Positions 54,139 to 64,000 of a stretch of DNA of 64,000 bases are shown here, piece after piece. The stretch spans positions 1-64,000 of the forward strand of contig NZ_JAUCYU010000009.1 in assembly GCF_030373445.1 (NCBI RefSeq), written 5' to 3'. The position numbers were made by a program, and so were the translations under genes. Origin of the DNA: Roseovarius sp. Its GTDB lineage: Bacteria > Pseudomonadota > Alphaproteobacteria > Rhodobacterales > Rhodobacteraceae. Numbering within the stretch: position 1 is the first letter of the stretch; each line of letters opens with the position of its first letter. The notes under the pieces were generated by a model. The model did no database searches. It saw only the letters and a list, made by a program, of their open reading frames with translations, and was not told the DNA's origin.

Positions 54139-54519
54139 ATGCAGCCCCGACATATCCAGAGATTGATTTCGGCTCCCTACTTCGTTCTCGGCGGGTGGTG
54201 CCTGTTCGCGCCGGGCATGGTCGAGCGGCTGACCATCGCCGCCGATTACCAGCACCTGAGCGCGACAAGCGCCCTCCTGATCGGCTGCTTCGGTGCCCAG
54301 GCCGTTCTCGGGGGGCTCTTCATCTGGTTCAGCACATGGCAGCGCACCACGTTCCTGGTCTACGCCATCGCCCTGCTGCCGTTTTTCTGGTTCAACTACT
54401 GGTTCGTCTTCGAGGTGCCGGTCTTCAATCGCTGGATGATGCTGGATTTCGGCGCCAACGCCGCGATGCTGGGGCTCAGCCTGTGGGGCTGGAAGCGCCT
54501 TGGTGAGGTCGCGCCGTAA
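54139..54519 (+). CDS. Hypothetical small membrane protein
   Basis: MQPRHIQRLISAPYFVLGGWCLFAPG... several predicted TM segments. Confidence 0.75.
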   Translation: MQPRHIQRLISAPYFVLGGWCLFAPGMVERLTIAADYQHLSATSALLIGCFGAQAVLGGLFIWFSTWQRTTFLVYAIALLPFFWFNYWFVFEVPVFNRWMMLDFGANAAMLGLSLWGWKRLGEVAP

Positions 54520-54549
54520 GGGGCCGCGGCGGCGCAGGGGGCCGAACGC

Positions 54550-54575
54550 AAAAGGGCGCCCGCAGGCGCCCTCTC
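54550..54575 (-). terminator. Terminator-like hairpin of the pyrophosphatase gene
   Basis: GGGCGCC-CGCA-GGCGCCC; minus strand continues into TTTT. Confidence 0.75.
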
Positions 54576-54594
54576 ATTCAAACCATCGGTCCGG

Positions 54595-55515
54595 TCAGAC
54601 CGCCAGGTTCGGGATGATCTGTTTCTTCCGGCTCATCACGCCCGGCAGCACCACCGTGTCACCCGAGACGGAGGCGCCGAAGCTCTTCTCGGCCACGGTT
54701 TTCACCAGATCGTTCGGCACCAGCAGGGTGGCTTCTTCCTTGAGGATGTCGACCACGAACAAGAGGACCTGGTCGACGCCGTCTTCAGAGGCCACGCCGG
54801 TCATGCTCTCCATCAGGCTGTCCTTGCGCGACAGGACCATGTCGGGCGCGGTGGTTTCCAGAACCGAGACGCGGAACTTCTTGCCGCCCACCTCGTATTC
54901 CTTCGAGTCCATCCGCAGCAGTTCGGCATCGGAAAAAGCCGACACGTCGGACTTGGCGGCGAACATCTCGGCGGCGTAGTCCGGGATCTTGATGCCGAGA
55001 TCGGCGGCCAGTTGCTGGGCCACGGCCTTGTCGTGGTCGGTGGTGGTGGGCGAGCGGAATTCCAGCGTGTCCGACAGGATGCAGGTCAGCGCCGCGCCCT
55101 TGGCCCATTCGGGCATCCGGGCACTCTCCTCGCCCATCAGGTCGACCATGATCGTCGCGGTGCAGGCCAGCGGGCGCACGGTGATGTCGATCGGGCCCTT
55201 GGTCTCCAGCCCGCCGACCAGCTTGTGGTGGTCGATGATCGCCTGCACGTCGGCGCCGTTCACGTTGGCGGGCAGCTCGGCGGGGTTGTTGGTGTCGACG
55301 ATCACGCAGGCCTGCCCGTCCTCGACGTCGGAGATGATGCGCGGCTTCGGCAGGTTCCAGCGCTCGAGCATGAAGGCCGCTTCGGTGTTGGGCTCGCCCA
55401 GCAGCACGGCCTCGGCGTCGATGCCCTTCACTTCCTTGAGGTACCACGCCCACAGGATGGGCGAGCCGGTGGAATCGGTGTCGGGGGATTTATGGCCGAA
55501 AACAAGCGTGGTCAT
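54595..55515 (-). CDS. ppaC: Manganese-dependent (family II) inorganic pyrophosphatase
   Basis: 'VFGHKSPDTDSTGSPILWAWYL', 'IIDHHKLVGG' DHH motif; start ATG 55515. Confidence 0.95.
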   Translation of the reverse strand: MTTLVFGHKSPDTDSTGSPILWAWYLKEVKGIDAEAVLLGEPNTEAAFMLERWNLPKPRIISDVEDGQACVIVDTNNPAELPANVNGADVQAIIDHHKLVGGLETKGPIDITVRPLACTATIMVDLMGEESARMPEWAKGAALTCILSDTLEFRSPTTTDHDKAVAQQLAADLGIKIPDYAAEMFAAKSDVSAFSDAELLRMDSKEYEVGGKKFRVSVLETTAPDMVLSRKDSLMESMTGVASEDGVDQVLLFVVDILKEEATLLVPNDLVKTVAEKSFGASVSGDTVVLPGVMSRKKQIIPNLAV

Positions 55516-55633
55516 TTGGGGTTTATCCTGTCTGCGATGAGAATTTGCGCGCCTTATAGGCATGTCCGAAAGGCTTGTCACTACCGATGCTGCGGTGCAG
55601 CATCATTTTGCTCGGCACCGCACGGATCGCCAC

Positions 55634-56476
55634 CTATCCCAGCTCCATCGTGGCGATCGCCTGCAGCGTGGGGCCGGTCTCGGGCGCTGGGCCGCGGTAC
55701 ATCCGGGCGGTCGCGAACGGCACGGTGAACCCGTCCTGTTCCAGCGCCCGGCGCAGCGCCGTGTTGCCCTCCGGCAAGTCGACGATCAGCGGGCCATCGG
55801 GGCGCAGCGCGGCGATGTCGGCGATCAGGGTGAGCGCCTCGCCCGTGCCGGGCGCGATGACCGGCCCGATCTTGGTGCCACTGCCACAAGCCCGCCACGT
55901 GGCAAAACCGGCGATGTCGCCATTCGCCCCCAGCACGCGCGTCTCCCGCACCTCCGCCTCGTTCGACAGCCACGCCCCCAGGAACCGCGGCCGCGCATAC
56001 CCCGTGGCCCGCGCGTCGAGCGCCATGAGCGCGGGCATGTCCCCTTCCTTGGCGGCACGAACCGCGGCGGATGCCATTGCCTCCACCCGCCCCTCGTGCC
56101 GCAGGCTCGCCCCCGTCCGCACGAAGCCCGACACCCGGTAATTCGCCTCCTGCGCCGGCACGCCATCCAGCCCCACGCACCGCGAACCGGCATGGTTGAG
56201 CCCATGCATCCACGTCGCATAGCCGATCCCCCGCCCGCGCCATTCCGGCCGGCAGAGGTAGAGGCCGAGGAAAGCGTTCCCCTCGTCGTGATTGACCACC
56301 GAGATCGCCGCCACCGGCTCGCCGCCCACCAGCGTCAGGAAGAACCCCTCCGGATCAGCGGCATGGAAGGCCGCCGCATCGGCGAGACCGGGGTTCCAGC
56401 CCTCTTCGGCGGCCCAGCCCATCACCGTCTCCAGCTCTGCGGCGCTCGTCGGGCGAGTGACGGGCGTCTCGGTCAT
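55634..56476 (-). CDS. GNAT-family N-acetyltransferase
   Basis: 'NAFLGLYLCRPEWRGRGIGYATWMHGLNHAG' GNAT motif; tandem GNAT-like C-terminal half. Confidence 0.88.
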   Translation of the reverse strand: MTETPVTRPTSAAELETVMGWAAEEGWNPGLADAAAFHAADPEGFFLTLVGGEPVAAISVVNHDEGNAFLGLYLCRPEWRGRGIGYATWMHGLNHAGSRCVGLDGVPAQEANYRVSGFVRTGASLRHEGRVEAMASAAVRAAKEGDMPALMALDARATGYARPRFLGAWLSNEAEVRETRVLGANGDIAGFATWRACGSGTKIGPVIAPGTGEALTLIADIAALRPDGPLIVDLPEGNTALRRALEQDGFTVPFATARMYRGPAPETGPTLQAIATMELG

Positions 56477-56582
56477 GGCTGTCTCCTGCAAAGCCCCGCA
56501 ACAGGGTAGCCCCGCCACGCCGCCCGCTCAATCGCATTTCCCGCATTGGCAAGCCGCCCCCGCCCCGGCTAGTTTGCGGGGC

Positions 56583-57257
56583 ATGAGCAGACTGGCCGAA
56601 ACAGACCTCTACCCGCCTGTCAAAGCGTGGCTCGAAGGCCTGGGCTACGAGGTCAAGGCCGAGGTCGGCCCGGCCGACGTGGTGGCCTGCCGCGACGGGG
56701 AAGAACCGGTGCTGGTGGAGCTGAAAACCGGCTTTTCCCTCACCCTCCTGCAACAGGCCGTGGCGCGGCAGGCGATATCCGACGCCGTCTACGTCGCCGT
56801 GCCTCGCTGGCAGGGCAGGGCGGGGTGGCGCGCCTTCAAGGGCAATATCGGGCTGTGCAAGCGGCTGGGCGTCGGCGTGATCAGCGTGCGGGCCGAGGAT
56901 GGCTTCGTGCAGGTGCATGCTGACCCGGTGCCGTTCCGGCCGCGCAAGTCGCAACGCCGGCGCGAGAGGCTGCTAACCGAGTTCGCCCGCCGCGAGGGTG
57001 ACCCGAACGCGGGCGGCACGCGGGGCGCGATCATGACCGCCTACAAGCAGGACACGCTGCGCATCGTCGCGCACCTTGCGGAAAACGGCGCCTGCCGCGG
57101 CGCCGAGGTGGCCAAGGCCACGGGCGTGACGCGCGCGACCCGCATCATGGCCGACAACCATTCCGGCTGGTTCATCCGGGTCGAGCGTGGGCTTTACGCC
57201 TTGAGCGACGCGGGCGGCCTTGCCGTCACGGACGAAGCGGAAGCCGCTCGATCGTGA
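56583..57257 (+). CDS. DUF2161-like protein with PD-(D/E)XK-type nuclease core and C-terminal winged-helix
   Basis: 'LGYEVKAEVGPADVVACRDGEEPVLVELKTGFSLTLLQQAVARQ'; C-terminal 'GAEVAKATGVTRATRIMADNHSGWFIRVERGLYALSDAG'. Confidence 0.8.
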   Translation: MSRLAETDLYPPVKAWLEGLGYEVKAEVGPADVVACRDGEEPVLVELKTGFSLTLLQQAVARQAISDAVYVAVPRWQGRAGWRAFKGNIGLCKRLGVGVISVRAEDGFVQVHADPVPFRPRKSQRRRERLLTEFARREGDPNAGGTRGAIMTAYKQDTLRIVAHLAENGACRGAEVAKATGVTRATRIMADNHSGWFIRVERGLYALSDAGGLAVTDEAEAARS

Positions 57258-58212
57258 AGCCTTCCTGCTCCAGCAGGTACAGGATCCCGATCTCGCCCGG
57301 CAGATGCCCGGCCCCCGCGGCGAGAACCACCTTCTGCCCCGGCACCTCGGCCATCAGCTTGTCGATCCACGCGGCGTTGCGGGCGGTCAGGAAGATCCTC
57401 TCCAGCCGCGCGAAATCCTCCTCCGCCGTCGGCCCTCCGTATTTCAGCGAAACGGCGCGAGAGAACTCCCACATCAGCGCCACCTCCTGCTGCAGGTAGC
57501 GCTCGCGGATCGTGTAGGACATGTCGTTCGCATCGCCCGGCCAGGCCAGCGTCATCCGGATCATCTCGATCTGCTTCTCCGGCGGCTCGGTGTCGAGCGT
57601 CGTCAATACCTCGGCGAAATCCTCCAGCGAGTGCGAGCCGAGCCCCTGCTCGGTCGCGTATTCGCCGACCATCTCGTCGATTCCGCCGCCTTCCAACCCG
57701 CCGTTGCGCGCCTCGCAGGGGCCGATGCCAAGCATCATCGCGGCCCAGAGCGGCTTGAACTTCGCGGCCATGAAACCGGGGATCATCCGCGCTTCCATCT
57801 CGGCCTTGAAATGCTGCCAGTCGGCCTCGCCCAGCAGGTCGGGCAGGGTCTCTCCCTCTGTGATGAACATGATCGACGGGTCGCTGGCCAGTTCGGCCTG
57901 AAAGCCCTTCTGATCTTCCAGCGACATTTCGAGATAAACGGAATCGGCCGCGTCGATCAGCGGTTTCAGGCGTTCGAGATGGGCGCCGGTCTCGGCATGG
58001 CGGAAGTGGTAGGTGCCGAAGATGGTGATCTCCGTATCGCCCCGTTCGGCCCGCCACAGCAGGCCCTCGGGATAGGGGGTGGCGTCCGCCCGCGCCTGCA
58101 CCTCTTGCCGTTCGGCCTCGGGCATGGCATCGATCAGATCCTTGCCCTCGCACAGCGCAAACGCGGCAACGGGTTGAAGAACCAAAAGAATCACGGCAAC
58201 AAGACGCAGCAT
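57226..58212 (-). CDS. TraB/GumN family protein
   Basis: 'EITIFGTYHFRHAETGAHLERLKPLIDAADSVYLEMSLED', 'VVLAAGAGHLPGEIGILYLLEQEGFTIERL'. Confidence 0.92.
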   Translation of the reverse strand: MLRLVAVILLVLQPVAAFALCEGKDLIDAMPEAERQEVQARADATPYPEGLLWRAERGDTEITIFGTYHFRHAETGAHLERLKPLIDAADSVYLEMSLEDQKGFQAELASDPSIMFITEGETLPDLLGEADWQHFKAEMEARMIPGFMAAKFKPLWAAMMLGIGPCEARNGGLEGGGIDEMVGEYATEQGLGSHSLEDFAEVLTTLDTEPPEKQIEMIRMTLAWPGDANDMSYTIRERYLQQEVALMWEFSRAVSLKYGGPTAEEDFARLERIFLTARNAAWIDKLMAEVPGQKVVLAAGAGHLPGEIGILYLLEQEGFTIERLPLRP

Positions 58213-58302
58213 GAAAACTCCTTTCGCCCCCCGTTCGGCGAAAGCCTATTGGCCCCATGCCCCGGCCGCAAACCCTCTTTCAAAAAAATGCATCACGGGA
58301 TG

Positions 58303-58331
58303 TTGACAGCCTCGCGACCAGCCCCTAGCTA
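58303..58331 (+). promoter_or_regulatory. groESL promoter TTGACA-N17-TAGCTA
   Basis: -35 at 58303-58308, -10 at 58326-58331, just upstream of CIRCE. Confidence 0.75.
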
Positions 58332-58338
58332 TTCGCCG

Positions 58339-58365
58339 TTAGCACTCACCACCGACGAGTGCTAA
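58339..58365 (+). promoter_or_regulatory. CIRCE element (HrcA operator)
   Basis: TTAGCACTC-N9-GAGTGCTAA, exact consensus. Confidence 0.98.
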
Positions 58366-58416
58366 TCGCCCGGGACGGGGCGATTGGAGGAAACTTTGAG
58401 CCAAGGAGCCAAAGCA

Positions 58417-58728
58417 ATGGCATTTAAACCGCTGCATGACCGCGTGCTTGTCCGCCGCGTTGAGAGCGAAGAGAAAACCTCTGGCGGGCTGATCATTCCC
58501 GACAGCGCCAAGGAAAAACCGCAGGAAGGCGAAGTCGTTTCCGTGGGCGCAGGCGCCCGTGACGAAGGCGGCGCCCGCGTCGAGCTCGACGTCAAGGCCG
58601 GCGACCGCATCCTGTTCGGCAAATGGTCGGGCACCGAGATCACGCTCGACGGTGAAGAGCTGCTGATCATGAAGGAAAGCGACATTCTGGGCATCATCGA
58701 CGGTGACAAGGCCGCCAAGGCAGCCTGA
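58417..58728 (+). CDS. groES: Co-chaperonin GroES
   Basis: '[41 protein letters not shown]'. Confidence 0.99.
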   Translation: MAFKPLHDRVLVRRVESEEKTSGGLIIPDSAKEKPQEGEVVSVGAGARDEGGARVELDVKAGDRILFGKWSGTEITLDGEELLIMKESDILGIIDGDKAAKAA

Positions 58729-58750
58729 ACGCCCCGGATCGTCTAACTGA

Positions 58751-60427
<1,677 letters not shown>

Positions 60428-60454
60428 TCTGCCGAAGTCTGCGCACGAAGTACC

Positions 60455-60483
60455 AAGGGCCGCCTTTCGGGGCGGCCCTTTTC
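60455..60483 (+). terminator. Rho-independent terminator of groESL
   Basis: AAGGGCCGCC-TTTCGG-GGCGGCCCTTTT. Confidence 0.88.
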
Positions 60484-60518
60484 TCGTGTAACGCTCTTCC
60501 GGATCAAGCGGTGACGGC

Positions 60519-61133
60519 TTACGCCGACAGCAGCCCCCTCGAGAACCGCCCCGCCGTCTGCCCCGACCCCTGCCGGACATCGGTTTCCGAGGTCTGGATG
60601 ATCTCGCAGAGATCCTCGTGGATCTGTTCCAGCTCCTCCGTCGCCCCGGTCAGGGCCAGGAGCGGGCTGTCCTGCCCGGCGACCCTTACGTAGAGCGAGG
60701 CGAACCCCGTGCGCCCGGCCGGGCGGCGCAGGAACAGGCTTTCGATCTCGTTCAGGCGGATGCTGCGCACCACGCGGCCCTGGTCGTTCATGTTGATCTT
60801 GGTCAGCGCCAGCGTCCCGCGCTTGGCATCCAGCGACAGCTGCCGACGGAAGCCGCGCGTACCATAGGCATAGACGACCAGCCCGGTCGCCGTGAACAGC
60901 GTCGCCAACAGGCTGTGCGAGACGATCTGGTCTGCGCTTGCCTCCAGCGGCAGTACCAGCCAAAGCAGGGTCGAGCCCGCCACCATCAGCCCACCCGCCA
61001 GACGCAGGACCAGCTCCGACATCGCCTCGACCTTGAAGCGCTCGAACCGTTCGCGCACCGTCAGGCCAAGCGCCGTCGCGGTCAGCGAAACGGTGCTCCA
61101 GTCGCCTTCATAGATGTTTTCCAGCCGTCCCAT
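60519..61133 (-). CDS. Hypothetical membrane protein
   Basis: Two TM segments; 'LALTKINMNDQGRVVRSIRLNEIESLFLRRP' PH-like strand pattern. Confidence 0.7.
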   Translation of the reverse strand: MGRLENIYEGDWSTVSLTATALGLTVRERFERFKVEAMSELVLRLAGGLMVAGSTLLWLVLPLEASADQIVSHSLLATLFTATGLVVYAYGTRGFRRQLSLDAKRGTLALTKINMNDQGRVVRSIRLNEIESLFLRRPAGRTGFASLYVRVAGQDSPLLALTGATEELEQIHEDLCEIIQTSETDVRQGSGQTAGRFSRGLLSA

Positions 61134-61273
61134 GCCTCGCCGACCCTATTGTTTCCCTTTGACTTGAATTGGCGCGAAAAAACCGGCGACAATATGTCCG
61201 GCCCATATCCATTTCACGGCGCGCGCGGGGTAAATTTCGGCCCGCCGGGCGGATCGCGGAGCGGCAGCGCCCC

Positions 61274-61762
61274 TCAGACCTGCCGCGGCCGGACGATATG
61301 GAACGACCCGCTCATGTAGGTCAGCGGCTTCTCGCCCGCGTTGGAAATACCGGTGACATCGCCGATACATATGGCGTGGCTGCCATGCACGTGCCGGTGG
61401 TTGAGCGAGCAGGTGAACGCCGTCGCCCGGGCCAGGATCGGCCCGAACTCGGTATTCGAGAACTCCACGCCCTGGAAGCGGCTGTCGCGCTCGTGGTCGA
61501 AGACCCCGGCAAAGGCCTGTGCCATCTCGACCGCGTCCTCGGGCAGCACGTTGACGCAGAACACCCCGTTGCCGCGCACAGCCCGGGCGATGCTGCTGTC
61601 GGCCTTCAGGCAGACCAGCACCGAGGGCGGATCGGCCGACAGCGAGGTGAAGGCGCTGACTGTGGCGCCGGCCTGGCCTGCCGGGCCGTCGGTGGTGACG
61701 ACGGTGACCGTGGCCGCAACCTGCCGCATCGCCGTGATGAAGGCCTCGCGCGCGGCGTTCAC
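61274..61762 (-). CDS. Flavin reductase family protein
   Basis: 'ATVTVVTTDGPAGQAGATVSAFTSLSADPPSVLVCLKADSSIA', 'HAICIGDVTGI'. Confidence 0.93.
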   Translation of the reverse strand: MNAAREAFITAMRQVAATVTVVTTDGPAGQAGATVSAFTSLSADPPSVLVCLKADSSIARAVRGNGVFCVNVLPEDAVEMAQAFAGVFDHERDSRFQGVEFSNTEFGPILARATAFTCSLNHRHVHGSHAICIGDVTGISNAGEKPLTYMSGSFHIVRPRQV

Positions 61763-61967
61763 GGGCGCGGGCCTTTCACGGCTGGCAGGAGGGCGGGGGC
61801 GGTCACGGGCGGTCGTCTCCTTGGCACGGGGGATCTGTCCTGTCGGTGACCACGGATAAAGGCGAAACCGGCCCCGGTAAAGCGCTTAGGCGGCCCGGAC
61901 CTGCCGGCAGGCGATTGCCCAGCGGGCGGATTGCCCGTATGACCCTGCCTGCCAAGCGGAGCCTGCA

Positions 61968-62873
61968 ATGCCTGATCCCACCCCTGCCGTTGCCGTCATG
62001 ACGCCCGACATCAAGCCGGGCCTGCGCCGGGGGCGCGTGCCGCTCGACCGGCTGCTCTGGCCGCTGGGCCGGCCCGACCGTCTGGCGGGAGCGGGCGCCA
62101 CCATCGCCGACCTCACTCCCGACGATCACCTCGTGGGGTTTGCCCAAAGCTACTACCTCGCGTGGCCCGGCCTCGGCACGCGGGCGCGGGTTTCGGTCAT
62201 CATGGCCGAGCCCACGGCCATCCACGGCGCCTACCATGCCCGCGTCGCCCGCGCCGCGCGCCGCTACCACCGCGTTCTCAGCTACAACGAGGACCTGCTC
62301 GCGCGCCTCCCCAACGGCCTTTTCTTCCCCTATGGCAGCACCTGGGTCCGCGACTGGCAGACGCGTGACATGACCAAGTCCGCCATGTGCTCGCTGATCG
62401 CCTCGAAGAAACGCTCTCAGGCGGGTCACGCCCTGCGCCACCGGCTGGTCGAGCGGGTGCGGGCCGAGAATCTGCCGGTCGACGTGATGGGACGCGGATA
62501 CAAACCGTTCGACACCAAGGCCGAGGGGCTGGCGCCCTACCGCTACTCGCTCATCATCGAGAACGTGCAGGAGCGGAACTACTTCACCGAGAAACTGGTC
62601 GACGCGGTGCTCTGCCGGACGGTGCCGATCTACTGGGGTTGCCCCAATATCGGCGATTTCATGGACACGTCCGGCATGATCCTGTGCCAGTCCGAAGGGG
62701 ACATGCACGCCGCCCTCCTGTCGATGTCCGAGACCGACTATTCCGCCCGGCTTCCGGGTCTTGAAAGCGCGATCCCCGCCGCCGCATCCTACGCCGATTT
62801 CTACCACCGCGCCGCCACCGCCGTCCTGGAAGACCGCCCCGACCCGCCTCGACGGAACGATCGGAGGCCTTGA
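61968..62873 (+). CDS. Glycosyltransferase family 10 (fucosyltransferase-like) protein
   Basis: 'YRYSLIIENVQERNYFTEKLVDAVLCRTVPIYWGCPNIGDFMDTSGMI' GT10 motif. Confidence 0.88.
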   Translation: MPDPTPAVAVMTPDIKPGLRRGRVPLDRLLWPLGRPDRLAGAGATIADLTPDDHLVGFAQSYYLAWPGLGTRARVSVIMAEPTAIHGAYHARVARAARRYHRVLSYNEDLLARLPNGLFFPYGSTWVRDWQTRDMTKSAMCSLIASKKRSQAGHALRHRLVERVRAENLPVDVMGRGYKPFDTKAEGLAPYRYSLIIENVQERNYFTEKLVDAVLCRTVPIYWGCPNIGDFMDTSGMILCQSEGDMHAALLSMSETDYSARLPGLESAIPAAASYADFYHRAATAVLEDRPDPPRRNDRRP

Positions 62874-62897
62874 GGGGCCAGCCCCTTCAAACGCCCC

Positions 62898-62922
62898 GGG
62901 AGTATTTGGATCCAAGAAGAAA
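62898..62922 (+). repeat. Dispersed intergenic motif copy 6 (GGGAGTATTTGGATCCAAGAAGAAA)
   Basis: Matches family. Confidence 0.88.
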
Positions 62923-62941
62923 CCGGGCGCCCGCGCCTCGT

Positions 62942-62966
62942 GCTTCTTCTGGCCCGAAATATCCCC
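62942..62966 (-). repeat. Dispersed intergenic motif copy 7 (GGGGATATTTCGGGCCAGAAGAAGC)
   Basis: Matches family, especially copy 1; opposite orientation to copy 6. Confidence 0.85.
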
Positions 62967-63004
62967 GCCGGAGGCTCCGACGGTTTCACCAGAGGCGCCG
63001 GTCC

Positions 63005-63691
63005 CTATCGCGCGGGCCAGATCCCGTAGCGCCTGGTCAACAGCTCGACGCAGGCGATGTTCGCCGCGTGCCGCCCGCGCCCGCCGATCACCGCGTCCTG
63101 CAGCGCGTGCCCGTCCCCGAACGCCGGTACCAAACCGGCCCGTGCGCCGTCGGCAAGCCGGATCGCAACGCCCTGCCGCGCCAACTGTCCCGAGAGCCAG
63201 ATATCGTCGACCGCCCACGCCTCCGCCGGAGGCACGACCTCCGCGCCCGCCAGCCAGCGCGGGTCGACCAGCACGCCCGAGAAGCCCTGCGCGATGTCCA
63301 CGCAACCCGGCGTGGTCGTCCCCAGCCGCTTCAGCCGCGCCACCGACCAACCGCTTGCCGCCACCGCCGCCCCCTCCCGGCGCGCCGCCAGCAGCCTCGC
63401 CGCCCAGCCTGGCGGCATCAGCCAGTCGTCATCGCAATAGATCAGCCGCTCCACCTGTCCCGCCAGCGCCCGGGCCGGGCCGATCGCCTTCGTGGCCGGT
63501 CCGAAATCCTGTTCTGCCCGGATCACCTCAACGCCCTCGGGCAGGGCGGCCGGGCCGGGAAACCGCGCCCAGTCCCGCGGCAGGCACAGCAATACCCGCT
63601 CCGGCGCGGGCGTCTGCGCCAGAAGCGAGGCCAGCACCGGTCCCAGCCGGGGCAGGCGCGGCGGAATGGAAGTGAGCGCGACGGCATACAT
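63005..63691 (-). CDS. Glycosyltransferase-like protein (GT2-type fold)
   Basis: 'VALTSIPPRLPRLGPVLASLLAQTPAPERVLLCLP', 'LIYCDDDWLMPPGW' DxD-like motif. Confidence 0.7.
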   Translation of the reverse strand: MYAVALTSIPPRLPRLGPVLASLLAQTPAPERVLLCLPRDWARFPGPAALPEGVEVIRAEQDFGPATKAIGPARALAGQVERLIYCDDDWLMPPGWAARLLAARREGAAVAASGWSVARLKRLGTTTPGCVDIAQGFSGVLVDPRWLAGAEVVPPAEAWAVDDIWLSGQLARQGVAIRLADGARAGLVPAFGDGHALQDAVIGGRGRHAANIACVELLTRRYGIWPAR

Positions 63692-63772
63692 GCGTCTGCT
63701 CCTAACCGATCGCTGCCGCGAGGGCCAACCTCCCCGCCCCAGCCCCCGAGCCGGGGCCTCTCCCGGACGACA

Positions 63773-63798
63773 ACGGGCGGTCCCGAAGGACCGCCCGT
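63773..63798 (-). terminator. Terminator-like 11-bp perfect hairpin downstream of the right-edge gene
   Basis: ACGGGCGGTCC-CGAA-GGACCGCCCGT; no strong T tract. Confidence 0.55.
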
Positions 63799-63823
63799 CA
63801 ATCCGTTCAACCTGTCGTCAGGC

Positions 63824-64000
63824 TCAGCCCGCGATCAGCCCCATCTGCTCGAGCTTCAGGATCACCTGGTGCGCGCAGTTGTCAACATCGGTGCCTTCCG
63901 TCTCGACCCGCAGCTCGGGGTTCTCGGGCACGTCATAGGGGTCGGAAATCCCGGTGAATTCCTTGATCTTGCCCTCGCGCGCCAGCTTGTAGAGACCCTT
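63824..64000 (-). CDS. Partial C-terminus of an APS kinase / bifunctional sulfate adenylyltransferase-APS kinase (5' end outside window)
   Basis: Minus-strand translation to stop: KGLYKLAREGKIKEFTGISDPYDVPENPELRVETEGTDVDNCAHQVILKLEQMGLIAG, a CysC-type C-terminus. Confidence 0.9.
   Translation of the reverse strand, partial: KGLYKLAREGKIKEFTGISDPYDVPENPELRVETEGTDVDNCAHQVILKLEQMGLIAG

Overview
This 64 kb window is GC-rich alphaproteobacterial chromosome. Gene content and protein sequences suggest Rhodobacterales (Roseobacter-type), an inference from recognition rather than a search. It is densely packed and mostly core genes: rpsD, hisC-tyrA, clpA, gloB, the F1 ATP synthase operon atpHAGDC, prs, ribF, purEK, phnM, argD-argF, a gnd-type gene, hrpB, meaB, a family II pyrophosphatase, groES-groEL with a perfect CIRCE element, and the 3' end of an APS kinase-type gene at the right edge. 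I see no prophage, transposase, CRISPR array, rRNA or convincing tRNA. The least explained items are: (1) a TolQ/MotA-type channel gene followed by a 973-aa MotB/OmpA-like partner with roughly 775 residues of predicted coiled coil between its membrane helix and its OmpA domain, with an operator-like dyad upstream; (2) a seven-copy dispersed intergenic motif, GAGTATTT...CCAAGAAGAA, sometimes joined to strong hairpins; (3) an rpsD 5' leader with a hairpin overlapping the Shine-Dalgarno sequence; (4) paired GTGT-N7-ACAC dyads at the left edge; (5) an 11-bp tandem repeat between the ATP synthase operon and its upstream neighbour; (6) a stand-alone PD-(D/E)XK plus winged-helix protein (DUF2161-like); (7) a tightly overlapping hydroxylase/GNAT/EamA operon. 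All family calls come from motif recognition by eye; no database search was run.
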